Both the position numbers and the translations under genes were made by a program. A stretch of DNA of 64,000 nucleotides. Source: Legionella maceachernii (GTDB lineage: Bacteria; Pseudomonadota; Gammaproteobacteria; Legionellales; Legionellaceae). The stretch lies in contig NZ_FUXJ01000008.1 of the NCBI RefSeq assembly GCF_900167045.1, forward strand, positions 121,359-185,358, written 5' to 3'. The notes under the pieces are model-generated. The model saw nothing but the letters and a program-made list of their open reading frames with translations, searched no databases and was not told where the DNA came from. Shown here piece after piece: positions 26,970 through 36,583 of this stretch (position 1 is its first letter; each line of letters opens with the position of its first letter).

Positions 26970-27920
26970 ATGAAATTGAATCACTATGTCCATGCACTAT
27001 TAGCTATTTTTAATAGTGAATCAGATCCTTCTAGTAAACTGCAATACCGCTATTATAAGGATGTGGATACCTCAATGCATTTACTATTAGAGCAAGATCA
27101 AACCGCTGATTATTACATGCATAAAGTGGAAGAGTTATTAATGGTGGCACCCCATCCAATTTTGGCTTACGAGTGCTCACATTGGCAGATAAGAGAAATG
27201 TATCGTTTAGTGAATACGGCCATTGCCTCTTATTCTTCCTCATTAGATCCGTTCCGGGAAACACTCACTGTGTTTAAAAGTGAACTTGAAAAAGATACTT
27301 ACTTAGCTGATTTTTTACAACAAATGAGTAAGCGAGAGAATGTCGAATTGGTTTGTTCAGGGCATGGTACTTCTTATAGTTGGCATAAGCCCATTGACTT
27401 ATCACAATATGGTTCGCAAACAGAAGTGGTGGTTTATTCAGGGTTAGGTGGGTTATTAAGCCAAAGCCTGGGGGTTGATATTGAGAACCAACAATTTAAC
27501 CCTGATAAAGTAATTGTTCGTAATTTACGTGAAAAAAAAGAAGAAGAGGGATATTCGCCAATGTTTTTTTACAGCGCCACTGGAAGTTACCGAACTGTTC
27601 CTGATTTTACTTTGGTGGATTGCCATAAATTACCTCATCCAAGAGTCATTGAACCTGAAACAGGAACCGTGGTTTTTGATATGAGCCAAGTTTCAAAAAA
27701 GAAAAATTATTTTTCTTTATCCACAGTCATTCAACGATTTCCTAATCGAAAAATTCATTGGGCTGCTTGTACAGGGGTTACTCTTCCTGATGGAAAAAAT
27801 ACCGGTCCCTGTGTGGATCTCGCTTGGAAGAAAAAAGAAGACGAAACGTTGCAAAGACCCACTAAAAAAAGAAAACTTGAGTCAAAAGATGAACAAAGTT
27901 ACACGATACCAAACTTCTAA
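26970..27920 (+). CDS. Unknown protein with His-Gly/Ala-Cys protease-like motifs and a nuclear localisation-like signal
   Basis: The protein is 316 residues. I do not recognise a family. Two strand-motif pairs resemble clan CD (caspase/gingipain-like) cysteine peptidases: VELVCSG-H132-G133 and KIHWAA-C267-T. The His-before-Cys order is correct, although the 135-residue gap is longer than in caspases. Residues 297-303 read PTKKRKL, a classical monopartite nuclear import signal. The tail is acidic then short (ESKDEQSYTIPNF). A PmrA-like box stands upstream. Together these suggest a translocated protein that enters the nucleus; this is inference. Confidence 0.55.
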   Translation: MKLNHYVHALLAIFNSESDPSSKLQYRYYKDVDTSMHLLLEQDQTADYYMHKVEELLMVAPHPILAYECSHWQIREMYRLVNTAIASYSSSLDPFRETLTVFKSELEKDTYLADFLQQMSKRENVELVCSGHGTSYSWHKPIDLSQYGSQTEVVVYSGLGGLLSQSLGVDIENQQFNPDKVIVRNLREKKEEEGYSPMFFYSATGSYRTVPDFTLVDCHKLPHPRVIEPETGTVVFDMSQVSKKKNYFSLSTVIQRFPNRKIHWAACTGVTLPDGKNTGPCVDLAWKKKEDETLQRPTKKRKLESKDEQSYTIPNF

Positions 27921-27986
27921 CGTCGGGGTCAGTGTTTCCTATTTTGCGCAATGCAATAGTTTGCTTCACCTTTAAGAATGCTGCGC

Positions 27987-29261
27987 TTAAGCCGCTTCTA
28001 AAATTGCGGCTATACCCATACCACCTGCGGTACAAATGGAAATTAACCCTCGACCATTGCCTTGTAGGGATAACATCTTTGCAAGACTCGCAACGATGCG
28101 AGAACCCGTTGCGGCAAAGGGATGCCCCAAAGCTAGGCTTCCGCCTTTAATGTTCATTTTTGTTCGATCAATGGCTCCCAGTGCGGTCGTTCGCTGGAGT
28201 ACCCGTTTACAATATTCCTCCGATTCCCACGCTTTCAAAGTACAAAGCACCTGACCTGCAAACGCTTCATGAATTTCATAAAAATCGAAATCTTGCAGCG
28301 ATAGCTTATTGCGTTTTAATAATTCATTCACTGCAATAGTGGGTGCCATCAGTAAACCTTCGCCATGAACATAATCTACCGCTGCGACTTGAGCATCGAC
28401 AAAACGGGCAAGGAGAGGGGAGTTATATTTTTTTGCTGTCTCTTCGCAAAGTAAATAAACGGCAGAAGATCCATCCGTGAGGGGGGTGCTGTTGCCAGCT
28501 GTTAAAGAGCCTGAACCACTCAAATCAAAAGCCGGTTTTAATTTAGCTAATTTTTCCAGAGTCGTGTCTTTACGTAAAATGCTATCACGTCTCAAGCCAG
28601 AAAATTCGCAAACCAGATCATCGTAAAAACCTTCTTCGTATGCTTTAACCCCATTTTGATGACTTAAAAAAGCCAATTCATCTTGCGCTTGTCGTGTGAT
28701 ACCCCATTCCTTAACCATTTTCTCAGTGTGCTGCCCCATGGATAAGCCTGTTCTGGGTTCCACAACAGCAGGAAACTCTGGTTTAAAATCGCTGGGTCGA
28801 AAAGAAAGGAATCGTTTTAATTTTGTCAAAAAATGATTTGCATGATGTAAAGCAAGTAATTTTTGCGTAAAAGCACGTCGAAACATGACAGGTAGGTCAC
28901 TGTTTGAATCCACTCCTCCCGCAATGCCATCCTCGATCTGATAGTTGGCAATTTTTAATGCGATTTGTAAGGTGGTTTCTAAACTGGTGCCACAAGCTCT
29001 TTGTAAAGTATATCCTGGGGTATGAGGGTCAAGATCTGAGCCGAGAACGCATTCGCGAGCTAAATTCCAATTAAAAGAGCTATTCATTACCGCGCCAAGA
29101 CCCACATCACCAACCCTTCTTCCCTCAAGATGCATCGTTTTGACTAGCTGTTGCAAAGAGGTAATCATCAGGTCCTGGGTGGATATATCCTTGTAAGTGG
29201 ACATTGATTTGACAAACGGGGTCCGAATGCCTCCTGCGATATAAACGGATCTTGTTTTCAC
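27987..29261 (-). CDS. Thiolase family acetyl-CoA C-acyltransferase (FadI-like)
   Basis: The protein is 424 residues, close to FadI length. The acyl-accepting cysteine lies in QRACGTSLETTL (near residue 90), the catalytic His in GGSLALGHPFAATGSR and the second Cys in ISICTAGGMGIAAI. Thiolases either cleave 3-ketoacyl-CoA in fatty-acid breakdown or condense acetyl-CoA for acetoacetyl-CoA and polyhydroxybutyrate. No fadJ/fadB partner is adjacent, so the direction is open. It is convergent with the upstream unknown gene, with only 66 bp between them. Confidence 0.88.
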   Translation of the reverse strand: MKTRSVYIAGGIRTPFVKSMSTYKDISTQDLMITSLQQLVKTMHLEGRRVGDVGLGAVMNSSFNWNLARECVLGSDLDPHTPGYTLQRACGTSLETTLQIALKIANYQIEDGIAGGVDSNSDLPVMFRRAFTQKLLALHHANHFLTKLKRFLSFRPSDFKPEFPAVVEPRTGLSMGQHTEKMVKEWGITRQAQDELAFLSHQNGVKAYEEGFYDDLVCEFSGLRRDSILRKDTTLEKLAKLKPAFDLSGSGSLTAGNSTPLTDGSSAVYLLCEETAKKYNSPLLARFVDAQVAAVDYVHGEGLLMAPTIAVNELLKRNKLSLQDFDFYEIHEAFAGQVLCTLKAWESEEYCKRVLQRTTALGAIDRTKMNIKGGSLALGHPFAATGSRIVASLAKMLSLQGNGRGLISICTAGGMGIAAILEAA

Positions 29262-29585
29262 TGAGTTATTCCTATTTGTTTTTAATACATTTTCTTACAC
29301 TTCTTTTTCTATGACAACTGAAGCATGTGCTCCTGTGGTTAGTTTGAATGCCTAAAAAATCAAACTGACTAAGCATCTAAGCAGACATTCGATTGTGATA
29401 ATGCCAAAACATTGGCATAAACTATTTTTCCAAGCAACGAGGTAATAAGTACCTCCTAAGTTTCGCACGAAGGGTTATGCCAAAAGCGAATTGAATTCAT
29501 TCCAGATTTTCCTTTCTAGTTAAAAGAGCTTTAATTTAACACCCTTAAGATTGATTGACTATTAATCAATCAGGGTGGAATTAAC
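29262..29585. other. Intergenic region between thiolase and 542-residue unknown
   Basis: These 324 bp between divergent genes hold no ORF. Besides AT-rich promoter sequence there is a short TTATGCCAAAA / TTTTGGCATAA-like inverted pair around 29401-29415 and 29475-29485. A stronger hairpin at 29540-29577 touches the ribosome-binding site of the next gene. Confidence 0.5.
29540..29577 (+). promoter_or_regulatory. Stem-loop containing the ribosome-binding site of the 542-residue gene
   Basis: CACCCT (29540-29545) and GATTGATT (29549-29556) pair with AATCAATC (29564-29571) and AGGGTG (29572-29577). The AGGGTGG right arm is also the only Shine-Dalgarno-like sequence before the GTG start at 29586. 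The fold would therefore hide it, suggesting translational control by temperature or an RNA-binding protein. Confidence 0.5.
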
Positions 29586-31214
29586 GTGCCAAGATATACA
29601 GCAGTAGCAATATCAAATCCTAATTATCGGACAATAAGACTAACATACGAAAATATAGCTCAGCGACTTCGTGCTGGTCATTTTTCTCATAATGGTAGTG
29701 TAGATTTTGAGCAGGAGCATGATGTTTTAGAAGTATTATTAGGTTGGACACAGCTTGCCAGAATTAAACACATTATAGTCAGTTATGAGCTTCTGGATAA
29801 TAACAATTACCAGATATTAAGTTTCCGCAGTTTAGAGGATGAAAGCCGCTATACTTTTCAAGAGCCATTGACGTTTGCTTCCGAGTATAATGAAATTATG
29901 GGAGCAAGAATGATGCGGCCGCAGCCAACGATGCAGCCGTTAGGACCTACTGCTGTCACAGCCACACTCGTAAATGCCCCAGTTAACATTAATGGTGGTC
30001 AAAGTACTCATACAGCGAGCGTGCATAAGTCGGTTACCGAGTCACTGCAGCGCTTAGGCTGTCGTTATCCTCAAATAAATATTAATAATAATATTGAGGC
30101 TATTAAAGAATTTTCCAAAAAAATCAACGCTCAAACTTTACCGAACACATCAGAGCTCGAGCGCAAAGCCGCGATTCGCTTTATAAGGCGCATGGATACT
30201 CTTTTTGATAATAAGGAATCAGGGTCAAATTTAACAATAAAGCATATTTTGGCGCTGATTTGGGAGGGGATGCATGATGAGAAAACCGGAGCCCTGAAAT
30301 GTGATAGACAAACTGCTGAAGAAAGTTTTGTTAAACATTTGTATGAAATTCAACGAGGTTACAATTTGGATTTAACCGGCAAAGATATGGGGGGAGAGGA
30401 TAAGTCTATTTGCGCCGGCGGAACAATCAACAAATTAACAGATACATTAAATGGTGGAATGCATGCAGATGTGGAAATCATTTATATTACAAAAGAAACA
30501 GCCGGTGAAAAACTAAAAGCCTTAGTAAAAGAAAGGGTAGTTGCTTTTATTCAAAACTCTCCACATAAAGCTGAGTTGATTACCCAAATTGATAACTTAA
30601 AAACAGCCGACGAATTGCCAACTTGGGATATTCCTGATTTAATCTTAAATACAATTAAAGATGATGTAAAAAAATCTTTTTATGCTGAGTTTCAAAATAG
30701 TTTAAGTTCGGTGCAACTGGAGGAAATTTTCATTCAATATGAATATACCTCGCTTGACCAAACCAATTACAAGCAACTTAATGAAGAAAAAATTCCTGCT
30801 AATATTCCTGGTGAGATGAGTAGTGAAAAGGCGGATGTAGAAGAAGTTTCTGTCCGCCCAGAAGTCAATATATCTCAGGAAGTACCAGAGGTTATTAATA
30901 GAGAAACTACTAATAAAGAGAAAACAGCAATCCCCCAAGAAAATGTTAGACAGCCAGGTCAATCTCTTCAAATGCAGCAATTTCAACACAATAGGAGTGA
31001 ACCATTAGCCTCAGTGAATCGTGTTGTCCAATCACCACAGCAAATTTTGGAAGAGGTAACTCCTCAAATACATCTCTTACCTCTGTATCGACAATCTGCA
31101 GAAACTGATCAAAGCATTGTGGGGCGGATATTTCGATTTTTTGGTGGGTTTAATCCTTCATCGGTGTGCCAAGCTGAAGATGATTTACCTAGGGTGTATA
31201 AAAGATCACAATGA
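29586..31214 (+). CDS. Unknown protein with a central conserved-looking domain (candidate effector)
   Basis: The protein is 542 residues from a GTG start. Residues 1-105 are beta-rich. Residues 110-150 are a low-complexity linker. The central domain (about 160-335) contains HILALIWEGMHDE, FVKHLYEIQRGYNLD and EDKSICAGGTINKLTDTL, which I recall as a pattern shared by several large Legionella/Coxiella hypothetical proteins, without a known activity. Residues 395-480 are Glu/Pro/Gln-rich and probably disordered. No signal peptide or membrane span is visible. It is a single gene, and its start lies behind a stem-loop. Confidence 0.55.
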   Translation: MPRYTAVAISNPNYRTIRLTYENIAQRLRAGHFSHNGSVDFEQEHDVLEVLLGWTQLARIKHIIVSYELLDNNNYQILSFRSLEDESRYTFQEPLTFASEYNEIMGARMMRPQPTMQPLGPTAVTATLVNAPVNINGGQSTHTASVHKSVTESLQRLGCRYPQININNNIEAIKEFSKKINAQTLPNTSELERKAAIRFIRRMDTLFDNKESGSNLTIKHILALIWEGMHDEKTGALKCDRQTAEESFVKHLYEIQRGYNLDLTGKDMGGEDKSICAGGTINKLTDTLNGGMHADVEIIYITKETAGEKLKALVKERVVAFIQNSPHKAELITQIDNLKTADELPTWDIPDLILNTIKDDVKKSFYAEFQNSLSSVQLEEIFIQYEYTSLDQTNYKQLNEEKIPANIPGEMSSEKADVEEVSVRPEVNISQEVPEVINRETTNKEKTAIPQENVRQPGQSLQMQQFQHNRSEPLASVNRVVQSPQQILEEVTPQIHLLPLYRQSAETDQSIVGRIFRFFGGFNPSSVCQAEDDLPRVYKRSQ

Positions 31215-31787
31215 CAAGCCAAGCGGGCAAACTATCATCTAGCTTTAACGTCTAGCGATCATCCTAGGGGCTAAAGAGAAATCACAAAGCAACTGAGTTG
31301 ACTGGTGATGATCTAAAATTGATGTGGATAAGGTTCATCTTCGTCATCCGTTAAGGGTGACGGAGATTGAGTGATAATTTATGGTGGCATGGTTTACATG
31401 TTAACCGCAAACGTATGTGTTTAATGCGCGCCTGTCATCAACAAATGCTGGCTTTGATTAGAAGATTGCCAGTGCTCGAGATAGACTCGTTTTCTTCTTT
31501 CGTAGCCCTCTTTCGTAGCCTTCTTTATCTTCGAACTTCTCTTAGCTCTTCTAAACTTCACATCTGCTCCCTCTGATGAAAAAATAGCAGAATAGGGAAG
31601 CTAAATAATGGCGGTAGATGCGATTTGTAGGTGCTTACCGTGATGATTAAGAATTCAACGGTTAAACAATAGCGCCAAATAGTCTCTTAAAAGCAAACCC
31701 ACCAAAAACAGACAATAAAATGACAACTGAACCAAGCAAAATAAGTGTTTTATATCCCTATAGAAGCGATGTATTAGACGATCGGTA
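31215..31787. other. Gene-poor region after the 542-residue gene
   Basis: Nearly 590 bp hold no gene I can support. A GTG-initiated 69-codon frame at 31367-31576 has a possible GGAG upstream, but its composition is not protein-like and it contains the short direct repeat CTTTCGTAGCC (about 31498-31522). The rest looks like decayed or promoterless sequence. Confidence 0.5.
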
Positions 31788-31810
31788 GACCCCTAAATTT
31801 TTAGGGGGTC
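31788..31810. terminator. Hairpin overlapping the adc stop codon
   Basis: GACCCCTAAA (31788-31797) pairs with TTTAGGGGGTC (31800-31810), with one bulged G. It spans the adc stop and lies at the end of the bdhA-adc operon, so it probably acts as a terminator or 3' stabiliser. Confidence 0.55.
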
Positions 31811-32544
31811 TTAAGATAATCGTGAACTACACGACCATAGGGCAATATTAAATCGGTGAGTACATGCACCGCTTTTACCACCTTTTTTACAGGTAACCGA
31901 GCAAGTTGTGCCAAAGCATGATAATGCAAATCCAATCGTGCGGGCCCGGTCCATGCTCCTTTGATTTCGACATTTTCCAGTTGGTATTCAACGAGTTCGC
32001 AAATGCGAGTGGTCCCATCCACATGGGGAATTATTTTTAAAAGGTAAGAGGGCGTCATCATTGATTTTTTAATAGCCTCGGGATCCAATTGTTGATACTT
32101 AAACCCCATAGTCGCTGTCGCAACCCTACAGCTTCCATAGTCCAAGATACCGACTAAGGTTTCTTTTTCTATACACAATCGAGGTTGGGCTAATTTTTTG
32201 GGAAAGCCCCAAATTTCCCGTCCTCCAGAGATAGGAGGCATGTCATCTAAATACATCGCATGCGTGTAAGAGCCAGCTTTTCCTTTATAACGAACCGGTA
32301 TAACCTGACCCGATTCCGTGTAATCACCAAATCCAGTTGAATCCGGCATGCGAATGACTTCAAAATTGACCAACGGTTCTACGACTTCTAATGGAGCAGG
32401 TACAACCTCTTTTAGAGCATCCATGTCTGTTTCATATGTAATGATAAAATATTCCCGGTTCTTAAAATAATAGGGGCCGCGAGGGTAAGCAGGACTAGTG
32501 AAAGGCATTGCAAAAGCGTTTTTCTTTATTTGTGCTTCATCCAT
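31801..32544 (-). CDS. adc: Acetoacetate decarboxylase
   Basis: The protein is 247 residues from the ATG at 32544, chosen because GGAG lies 8 bp upstream and the extra 22 residues of the longer frame overlap bdhA. It converts acetoacetate to acetone and CO2. The Schiff-base lysine is in E110-IWGFPKK117 (Lys116 by analogy with the clostridial enzyme). It follows bdhA on the same strand with 46 bp between them. The pair would take 3-hydroxybutyrate from PHB breakdown to acetoacetate and then acetone, an energy-storage theme typical of Legionella. Confidence 0.93.
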   Translation of the reverse strand: MDEAQIKKNAFAMPFTSPAYPRGPYYFKNREYFIITYETDMDALKEVVPAPLEVVEPLVNFEVIRMPDSTGFGDYTESGQVIPVRYKGKAGSYTHAMYLDDMPPISGGREIWGFPKKLAQPRLCIEKETLVGILDYGSCRVATATMGFKYQQLDPEAIKKSMMTPSYLLKIIPHVDGTTRICELVEYQLENVEIKGAWTGPARLDLHYHALAQLARLPVKKVVKAVHVLTDLILPYGRVVHDYLKTP

Positions 32545-32590
32545 TTTAAATTCTCCTATCCAGATGCTAAAGCGATGGTATTCTTTATAT

Positions 32591-33373
32591 CTATTCCATG
32601 AACCACCCATGACTAACCACTAAGGATTGTCCCGTCAATGCATTGGATGGAAAGGCCGCAAAAAATAGAGCAGTTTGAGCCACGTCTTCTACCGTGGTGA
32701 ATTTGCCATCGACCGTGTCTTTAAGCATCACTTTCTTGATAACATCATCCTCACTAATACCCAGCTCTTTCGCTTGTTCGGGTATTTGCTTGTCCACCAA
32801 TGGCGTGCGCACAAAACCAGGACAAATGACATTGGCATGAATGCCGTATTCAGCTGCCTCTTTAGCAACAACCTTGCACAAGCCTAACAAGCCATGCTTT
32901 GCAGTCACATAAGGCGCTTTTAATTTAGAGGCTTCTTTGGAGTGAACAGAACCCATGTAGATAATGCTTCCCCCTTTCTTAGCGGCGTACATGTGTTTTA
33001 AGCAGGCTTTTGTGGTGAGGAATGCACCGTCTAAATGGATGGCTATGAGTTTTTTCCAATCGGCGTAGGCTAATTGATCGATGGGATCAATAATTTGGAT
33101 TCCTGCATTACTGACAAGAACATCGATACCACCAAATTGTTTGGCTACGGCATCAACGCCGGTATTAACCTGATCTTCGTCAATCACATTCATTTCCACA
33201 GCCATTGCTTGGCCTTTTTTTTCCTTAATTTCGTCGGCGACGAGTTGGGCTTGTTGAAGATTGAGATCAGCAATAGCCACTTTTGCACCTTCGCTTGCGT
33301 AAAGCAGAGCAATTTCTTTCCCGATTCCACTGGCAGCGCCTGTTACTATGGCAACTTTGTCTTTTAATCGCAT
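32591..33373 (-). CDS. bdhA: 3-hydroxybutyrate dehydrogenase
   Basis: This 260-residue short-chain dehydrogenase has the cofactor motif TGAASGIG (11-18), the structural NAG motif in LVSNAGIQ and the catalytic Ser-Tyr-Lys set in [21 protein letters not shown]. The 3-hydroxybutyrate dehydrogenase family ends with the [13 protein letters not shown] segment seen here. It oxidises D-3-hydroxybutyrate to acetoacetate in the cytoplasm. Upstream gene of the adc operon. Confidence 0.92.
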   Translation of the reverse strand: MRLKDKVAIVTGAASGIGKEIALLYASEGAKVAIADLNLQQAQLVADEIKEKKGQAMAVEMNVIDEDQVNTGVDAVAKQFGGIDVLVSNAGIQIIDPIDQLAYADWKKLIAIHLDGAFLTTKACLKHMYAAKKGGSIIYMGSVHSKEASKLKAPYVTAKHGLLGLCKVVAKEAAEYGIHANVICPGFVRTPLVDKQIPEQAKELGISEDDVIKKVMLKDTVDGKFTTVEDVAQTALFFAAFPSNALTGQSLVVSHGWFME

Positions 33374-33511
33374 GATTCACAGTCCCTGTTATGTTATTGT
33401 TTTAGCAGTATAGCAGTGCGTTTTCTATTTTGCTTTATCCTGTATCAAATTCCACTGTAACTTAAGCAACCTCTTGTTTTTGTGAAATAACTCGTTGTTG
33501 AAATGACAAAA

Positions 33512-33556
33512 CCCTGATTTTGCTTTTCAGATGAGGCAAGCAAAGCAAAATCAGGG
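33512..33556 (-). terminator. Strong terminator hairpin behind the glycine-zipper lipoprotein
   Basis: CCCTGATTTTGCTTT (33512-33526) and AAAGCAAAATCAGGG (33542-33556) are perfect 15-bp arms with a 15-base loop. On the minus strand the stem is followed by TTTTG, fitting intrinsic termination of the lipoprotein gene that ends at 33575. Confidence 0.8.
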
Positions 33557-33574
33557 TCATACTAACTTCAACAG

Positions 33575-33844
33575 TTAGTAGTAATAATAAACGCCATTTC
33601 GCCAGTAACCATTACCCCAGGCCGCATTTCTCCAATATCTTCTATCTTGGGCTTGGCCGATTTGATTACCAACTAAGGCACCCAAACCGCCGCCAACTAC
33701 TGCGCCGCCCCCTCTACCTACGGCATAGCCTATTCCTGCGCCAGCAGCACCGCCGGCAACAGTTCCTACTTGGGTATTGGTGCAAGAACATAAGGTGAGT
33801 GCAGAGAGACCTGCAAAAGCGAAATAAGCGATTGTTTTTTTCAT
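33575..33844 (-). CDS. Glycine-zipper outer-membrane lipoprotein
   Basis: The protein is 89 residues from the ATG at 33844, which has an AAGGAAAA ribosome-binding site; the longer frame adds 22 residues without family character. A lipoprotein signal peptide ends near the Cys pair in LTLCSC, with the second Cys the likely lipidated residue. A glycine-zipper 2TM region (about 29-68: GGAAGAGIGYAVGRGGGAVV, GGGLGALVGNQIG) follows, then a Trp/Tyr/Arg-rich tail. Such small lipoproteins (SlyB/17-kDa-antigen-like) associate with the outer membrane and respond to envelope stress. Confidence 0.78.
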   Translation of the reverse strand: MKKTIAYFAFAGLSALTLCSCTNTQVGTVAGGAAGAGIGYAVGRGGGAVVGGGLGALVGNQIGQAQDRRYWRNAAWGNGYWRNGVYYYY

Positions 33845-34078
33845 GGTTATTTTCCTTTTGTTAGTATTGTTTATTTCCCTCAAAAAACATAATAGTACAA
33901 AAATAAACAAAATGATTAATAAAAACGCAATTTTATTGCGTAATGTAGCTAGGTAGACTCATAAACCCTTGTGGGAACTGGGTTATAGACTTTGGTAAGC
34001 GGACGAGAATAAATTTAAGTTGAGAAATTATTCATCCCCCAGTAGTATTGGCTTATCGTTTCAAAAAAAGAGGGTGTA

Positions 34079-34951
34079 ATGTTTCGAGGGAGTATAGTTG
34101 CGTTGGTCACCCCAATGCAGGATGGTCAAGTGGATGAACCGCGCTTACGCGAACTAGTGGAGTTTCATATTGCTGCAGGTACCCATGCCATCGTCCCTGC
34201 AGGAACTACTGGAGAAGCAGGTACTCTTTCTCATCACGAAAAACTTTTTGTTATCAAAACAGTGGTAGAGCAGGTGCGAGAGCGTCTTCCTGTTATTGCC
34301 GGAACAGCGATGAATTCCACTAAAGATTGCATTGAATTAACGCGAGAGGCTATGGAATGTGGTGCACATGCAGCTCTTATTATGACCCCTGCTTACATTA
34401 AGCCGACACAAGAAGGGCTTTATCAACATTACAGTGCAATTGCTCATGCCGTGGCAATGCCGATTATTCTTTATAATGTACCAAGCCGAACTGCTTGTGA
34501 TATGTTGCCTGAAACGGTAGCAAGGCTTGCAAAAATTTCCAATATCGTAGGCATTAAAGAGGCCACAGGGCAAATGGCTCGTTTGCAACAGATATTGCGT
34601 ACATCACAAGAAAGTATGGATGTGTATAGTGGCGATGATTTGACTGCGGCTCAGTGGTTGTTAGCTGGAGCGAAAGGAGTTATCTCGGTCACAGCGAATG
34701 TGGCGCCAAGACAGATGGCAAAATTATGTGATGCAGCTTTGGATGATGATCATGCCGGGTGTTTACGGATCAATGAACAATTAATGAAACTCCATGAGTT
34801 ATTGTTCGTGGAATCCAATCCTATACCTGTAAAATGGGCACTAAGCAAAATGGGCTTGATAAGGGATGAATTGCGGTTACCCTTGACAAGCTTATCTAAA
34901 GAACACCATCAAGCATTAGAGCAAGTACTTCGTACTTTGCAACTTGTTTAA
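34079..34951 (+). CDS. dapA: 4-hydroxy-tetrahydrodipicolinate synthase
   Basis: The protein is 290 residues, standard length. It condenses pyruvate with aspartate semialdehyde in the lysine/diaminopimelate pathway. The substrate loop AGTTGEAG (41-48), the catalytic tyrosine in [10 protein letters not shown] (Tyr132) and the Schiff-base lysine in GIKEATG (Lys160) are all present. It is followed after 15 bp by a small BamC-like lipoprotein, matching the dapA-bamC order in Escherichia coli. Confidence 0.96.
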   Translation: MFRGSIVALVTPMQDGQVDEPRLRELVEFHIAAGTHAIVPAGTTGEAGTLSHHEKLFVIKTVVEQVRERLPVIAGTAMNSTKDCIELTREAMECGAHAALIMTPAYIKPTQEGLYQHYSAIAHAVAMPIILYNVPSRTACDMLPETVARLAKISNIVGIKEATGQMARLQQILRTSQESMDVYSGDDLTAAQWLLAGAKGVISVTANVAPRQMAKLCDAALDDDHAGCLRINEQLMKLHELLFVESNPIPVKWALSKMGLIRDELRLPLTSLSKEHHQALEQVLRTLQLV

Positions 34952-34966
34952 ACGAGGATAGTTGTA

Positions 34967-35203
34967 GTGAAAAAAATTGCTTTACTTTTAGTTTCAGCGC
35001 AGCTTTTGGCGGCTTGTTCAGCCTATACTAGTAATGGTGAGAGGCAATATTTACAAAGCAAAAATGGGCCTAAAGTTGTAGTCCCTCCTCCATTGACGGA
35101 GGCGAACATTAGCCACTTTTACGATCTGCCAAACCAGGCTCAAAGTGCTCAAGTGAGTATAGTACCTCCCTCTGATTCAGAACTTAAGCAGGCAGCTAGC
35201 TAA
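34967..35203 (+). CDS. Minimal BamC-like lipoprotein
   Basis: The protein is 78 residues. The signal peptide ends in a clear lipobox LLAAC (Cys17). The mature part carries a proline-rich unstructured stretch (RQYLQSKNGPKVVVPPPL...FYDLP) that resembles the N-terminal lasso of BamC, which binds BamD in the outer-membrane protein assembly complex. Both globular helix-grip domains of classic BamC (about 345 residues) are missing. Position directly after dapA, as in E. coli, supports the link. It may be a true reduced BamC rather than a broken gene, since the stop is followed by an orderly next gene. Confidence 0.65.
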   Translation: MKKIALLLVSAQLLAACSAYTSNGERQYLQSKNGPKVVVPPPLTEANISHFYDLPNQAQSAQVSIVPPSDSELKQAAS

Positions 35204-35209
35204 TATGGG

Positions 35210-36505
35210 ATGATTATGTCAATAGACGCAGACGGATTAGCCTTCATTCAGGATTTATCGAGACGTATTGTAGAGGCACAAAGCCAAATACGGATCTTAG
35301 ACAGTATTAAATGGGATGATTCAATCAAGCAGGATTTTTTTAAACATAAAGGGAAACGGCTACCGCCGGTGGATCAAGACTATTACCATAAAAGGCCATT
35401 ACCCTTTGATGCGCATGAAAAACAGGAAGAGTTTCGTTTAATTTTGCGCGATGCGCAGAACCATCTGGGGCAGTACACCCCAATCACCCGCATCATCAAA
35501 CGTCAGTGCGAAGAATACTCACGAGCTGCCCATATGCTTGATGTAAGGGGTACACCCACTTTTTGCGAATTGGCCATGGAGTTGTATGGGAGTCCTAATG
35601 ATGCTTTCTACTCAGGAGGACCTCGATTATCTGAATTAGGAACCGTGCTTTTTGACGTATTAACTGCGCTTGATGTCCAACTTAAATCAGATGCGGATGT
35701 GAAACGTTATACTCCGCAGCAAGCGCAAGAAATTTTGCAAGAGCGTCTAGGTCATTTTTTTGATCAGCATCCAGGAAAAGTGACTGTGCAAGTAAGCGAT
35801 GACATGGTAGCGGATGCTGCAGCAGGTGCAGATACCATTAAATTAAGCCAAAAAGCGATGTTTAGCGAACGTGATTTAAAATACCTCGAAGTTCATGAAG
35901 GCTGGGTACATGTGGGTACTACTTTAAATGGTTCAATGCAGCCTTATTGCTTCTTTTTATCGAAAGGCTCGCCTTCAAGTTCGGTCATGCAGGAAGGTTT
36001 AGCTGTGATTACCGAAGTAGTGACCTTTTCTTCTTATCCTGCAAGAGTACAAAAGATAACCAACCGAGTGATTGCTCTTGAGAAAGTAAGACAAGGAGCT
36101 AATTTTCTTGATATCTACCATTATTTTATGGATTGTGATTTATCTGAAGAGGCAGCTTATAATCAGGCAGTACGTATTTTTAGAGGAAGTACACCAGAGG
36201 GCGGACCTTTCACTAAGGATTTATCTTATGCAAAGGGGTTTTTGTTGATTTACAATTTTATGCGGTTTGCGATCAGTCAACGCCGTATTGATGCAATACC
36301 TCTATTGTTTTCAGGCAAAATTGTTTTAGATGATTTACCCTTACTGAGCGAGTTAAAAGAGCGTGGATTACTCTCTCCACCAGTGTACTTACCACCGCCA
36401 TTTCGAGATTTGGCAGCGCTTGGTGCATGGATGAGTTTATCTCTTTTCCTTAATAAATTTAGCTTAAATGAGATTCAGAAGAATTTTCGTTTTCTTTTAG
36501 TTTAA
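35210..36505 (+). CDS. QEGLA-motif (DUF1704/tyrosine-carboxypeptidase-like) protein
   Basis: The protein is 431 residues; the start is 35210 or the ATG at 35216, the latter spaced better from GGGATG. It belongs to the family annotated as flavohemoglobin-expression-modulating QEGLA-motif proteins. The zinc-peptidase-like signature is VHEGWVH (an HExxH variant read as H-E-G-W-V-H) with SSVMQEGLAVITE as the second helix supplying a ligand glutamate. Related eukaryotic proteins are tubulin tyrosine carboxypeptidases, so the bacterial substrate is an open question. The gene lies between the BamC-like lipoprotein and fdxA. Confidence 0.8.
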   Translation: MIMSIDADGLAFIQDLSRRIVEAQSQIRILDSIKWDDSIKQDFFKHKGKRLPPVDQDYYHKRPLPFDAHEKQEEFRLILRDAQNHLGQYTPITRIIKRQCEEYSRAAHMLDVRGTPTFCELAMELYGSPNDAFYSGGPRLSELGTVLFDVLTALDVQLKSDADVKRYTPQQAQEILQERLGHFFDQHPGKVTVQVSDDMVADAAAGADTIKLSQKAMFSERDLKYLEVHEGWVHVGTTLNGSMQPYCFFLSKGSPSSSVMQEGLAVITEVVTFSSYPARVQKITNRVIALEKVRQGANFLDIYHYFMDCDLSEEAAYNQAVRIFRGSTPEGGPFTKDLSYAKGFLLIYNFMRFAISQRRIDAIPLLFSGKIVLDDLPLLSELKERGLLSPPVYLPPPFRDLAALGAWMSLSLFLNKFSLNEIQKNFRFLLV

Positions 36506-36583
36506 GTGAATGCTGCTCTAGCGAGACTAGGCCTACTTATGCTTTAATTAGTGTTATTTTCAAGGAATTTTTAGAGTATTGCT

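Noticed and set aside
31367..31576. 69-codon GTG-initiated ORF
   Set aside because: It has low-complexity sequence with a short direct repeat, no family character and a weak initiation site.
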